Translations under genes and position numbers: made by a program
Assembly (NCBI GenBank): GCA_021790955.1
Contig: JAJYFI010000116.1
Location: forward strand, 1 to 5,968
DNA: 5,968 nt
Direction: 5' to 3'
Origin: a bacterium
Lineage (GTDB): Bacteria; Elusimicrobiota; Elusimicrobia; UBA1565; UBA9628
The notes under the pieces: generated by a model
What the model was told of the DNA's origin: nothing
What the model saw: the letters and a program-made list of their open reading frames with translations, nothing else
Database searches by the model: none
In this document: piece after piece, positions 5,549-5,968 of the stretch
How the letters are laid out: every line of letters begins with the position of its first letter
Numbering within the stretch: position 1 is the stretch's first letter

Positions 5549-5552
<4 letters not shown>
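5034..5552 (-). CDS. HHE-domain hemerythrin-like protein
   Basis: A 172-residue cytosolic protein with no signal peptide, predicted to be a four-helix bundle carrying a non-haem di-iron site. Candidate ligands appear in family order: H11 (KEHALFH, also H15), H50-x3-E54 (RHEAIE), H80 (QHKEI, also H87) and H119-x3-E123 (GHFYMEE). Such proteins bind oxygen or nitric oxide, or sense and store iron; the exact role cannot be read here. After the domain an Arg/Ala-rich segment (129-146) is encoded by a very GC-rich inverted repeat, then comes a final amphipathic helix. The start is TTG at 5552, whose TTGA overlaps the ppsA TGA stop; a strong AAAGGAAGGG precedes it by 4 nt. It is therefore probably translated by coupling to ppsA. 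A 10-bp tandem duplication lies at 5463-5482. Confidence 0.88.
5134..5162. repeat. Intragenic 12-bp all-GC inverted repeat
   Basis: CGGCGGGCGGCG (5134-5145) is the exact reverse complement of CGCCGCCCGCCG (5151-5162), separated by GGCAG. It lies within the hemerythrin gene, in the part coding for the Arg/Ala-rich segment after the di-iron domain. It would form a very stable RNA or DNA hairpin. Confidence 0.6.
5463..5485. repeat. 10-bp tandem duplication in the hemerythrin gene
   Basis: CGGCTCGTCG occurs twice in direct succession (5463-5472, 5473-5482), plus three bases of a third copy. It codes for part of AATSRDEPTA, between the first two iron-ligand helices. The unit is not a multiple of three, so gain or loss of one copy would shift the frame. 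Confidence 0.6.

Positions 5553-5968
<416 letters not shown>

Overview
The window is a GC-rich bacterial segment (roughly two-thirds G+C by eye). It is densely packed, with six genes on the minus strand and one short gene entering from the left on the plus strand. Signal peptides, a probable lipoprotein and several exported hydrolases suggest a Gram-negative-type envelope. The alanine/arginine-rich proteins and the mix of families (RNase T2, HKD phospholipase D, M48 peptidase, HHE hemerythrin, PEP synthase) would fit an environmental lineage such as high-GC Elusimicrobiota. That placement is a guess: there is no rRNA or other marker here, and the first few hundred bases may be an assembly chimera.

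Layout read along the minus strand, right to left: (1) the C-terminal 139 codons of phosphoenolpyruvate synthase, cut by the window edge; (2) an HHE hemerythrin, which starts on a TTG overlapping the ppsA stop and ends flush against a perfect 22-bp palindrome; (3) after an 82-bp gap with a -10 box, an exported M48-family peptidase homologue whose HExxH motif reads HQMAH; (4) an exported HKD phospholipase D / cardiolipin synthase-like protein overlapping the M48 stop as ATGA; (5) a separate transcription unit for an unrecognised exported protein or lipoprotein behind a very good promoter; (6) a secreted RNase T2, again behind its own promoter-like sequence. Converging on the RNase from the left is a small plus-strand gene. 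It joins a signal peptide and a secreted-protein fragment in frame to the last ~35 residues of translation elongation factor P plus a proline-rich tail.

The cell-envelope block (items 3-6) looks like a set of exported proteins acting on, or derived from enzymes acting on, protein, phospholipid and RNA. The ppsA-hemerythrin pair is cytosolic and a different module.

The most notable signal I found is regulatory. The three minus-strand genes that begin a transcription unit (M48, lipoprotein, RNase T2) all have a -10-like hexamer ending exactly 6 nt before the start codon, and a GGCCC block at the identical offset 36-40 nt upstream. The two genes inside operons have Shine-Dalgarno sequences instead. 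This suggests leaderless transcription of first genes. The other items worth checking are the naturally E-to-Q-substituted M48 motif and the EF-P-tail fusion. There is no gene-free stretch longer than 82 bases, and I saw no tRNA, rRNA, CRISPR, IS element or attachment site.
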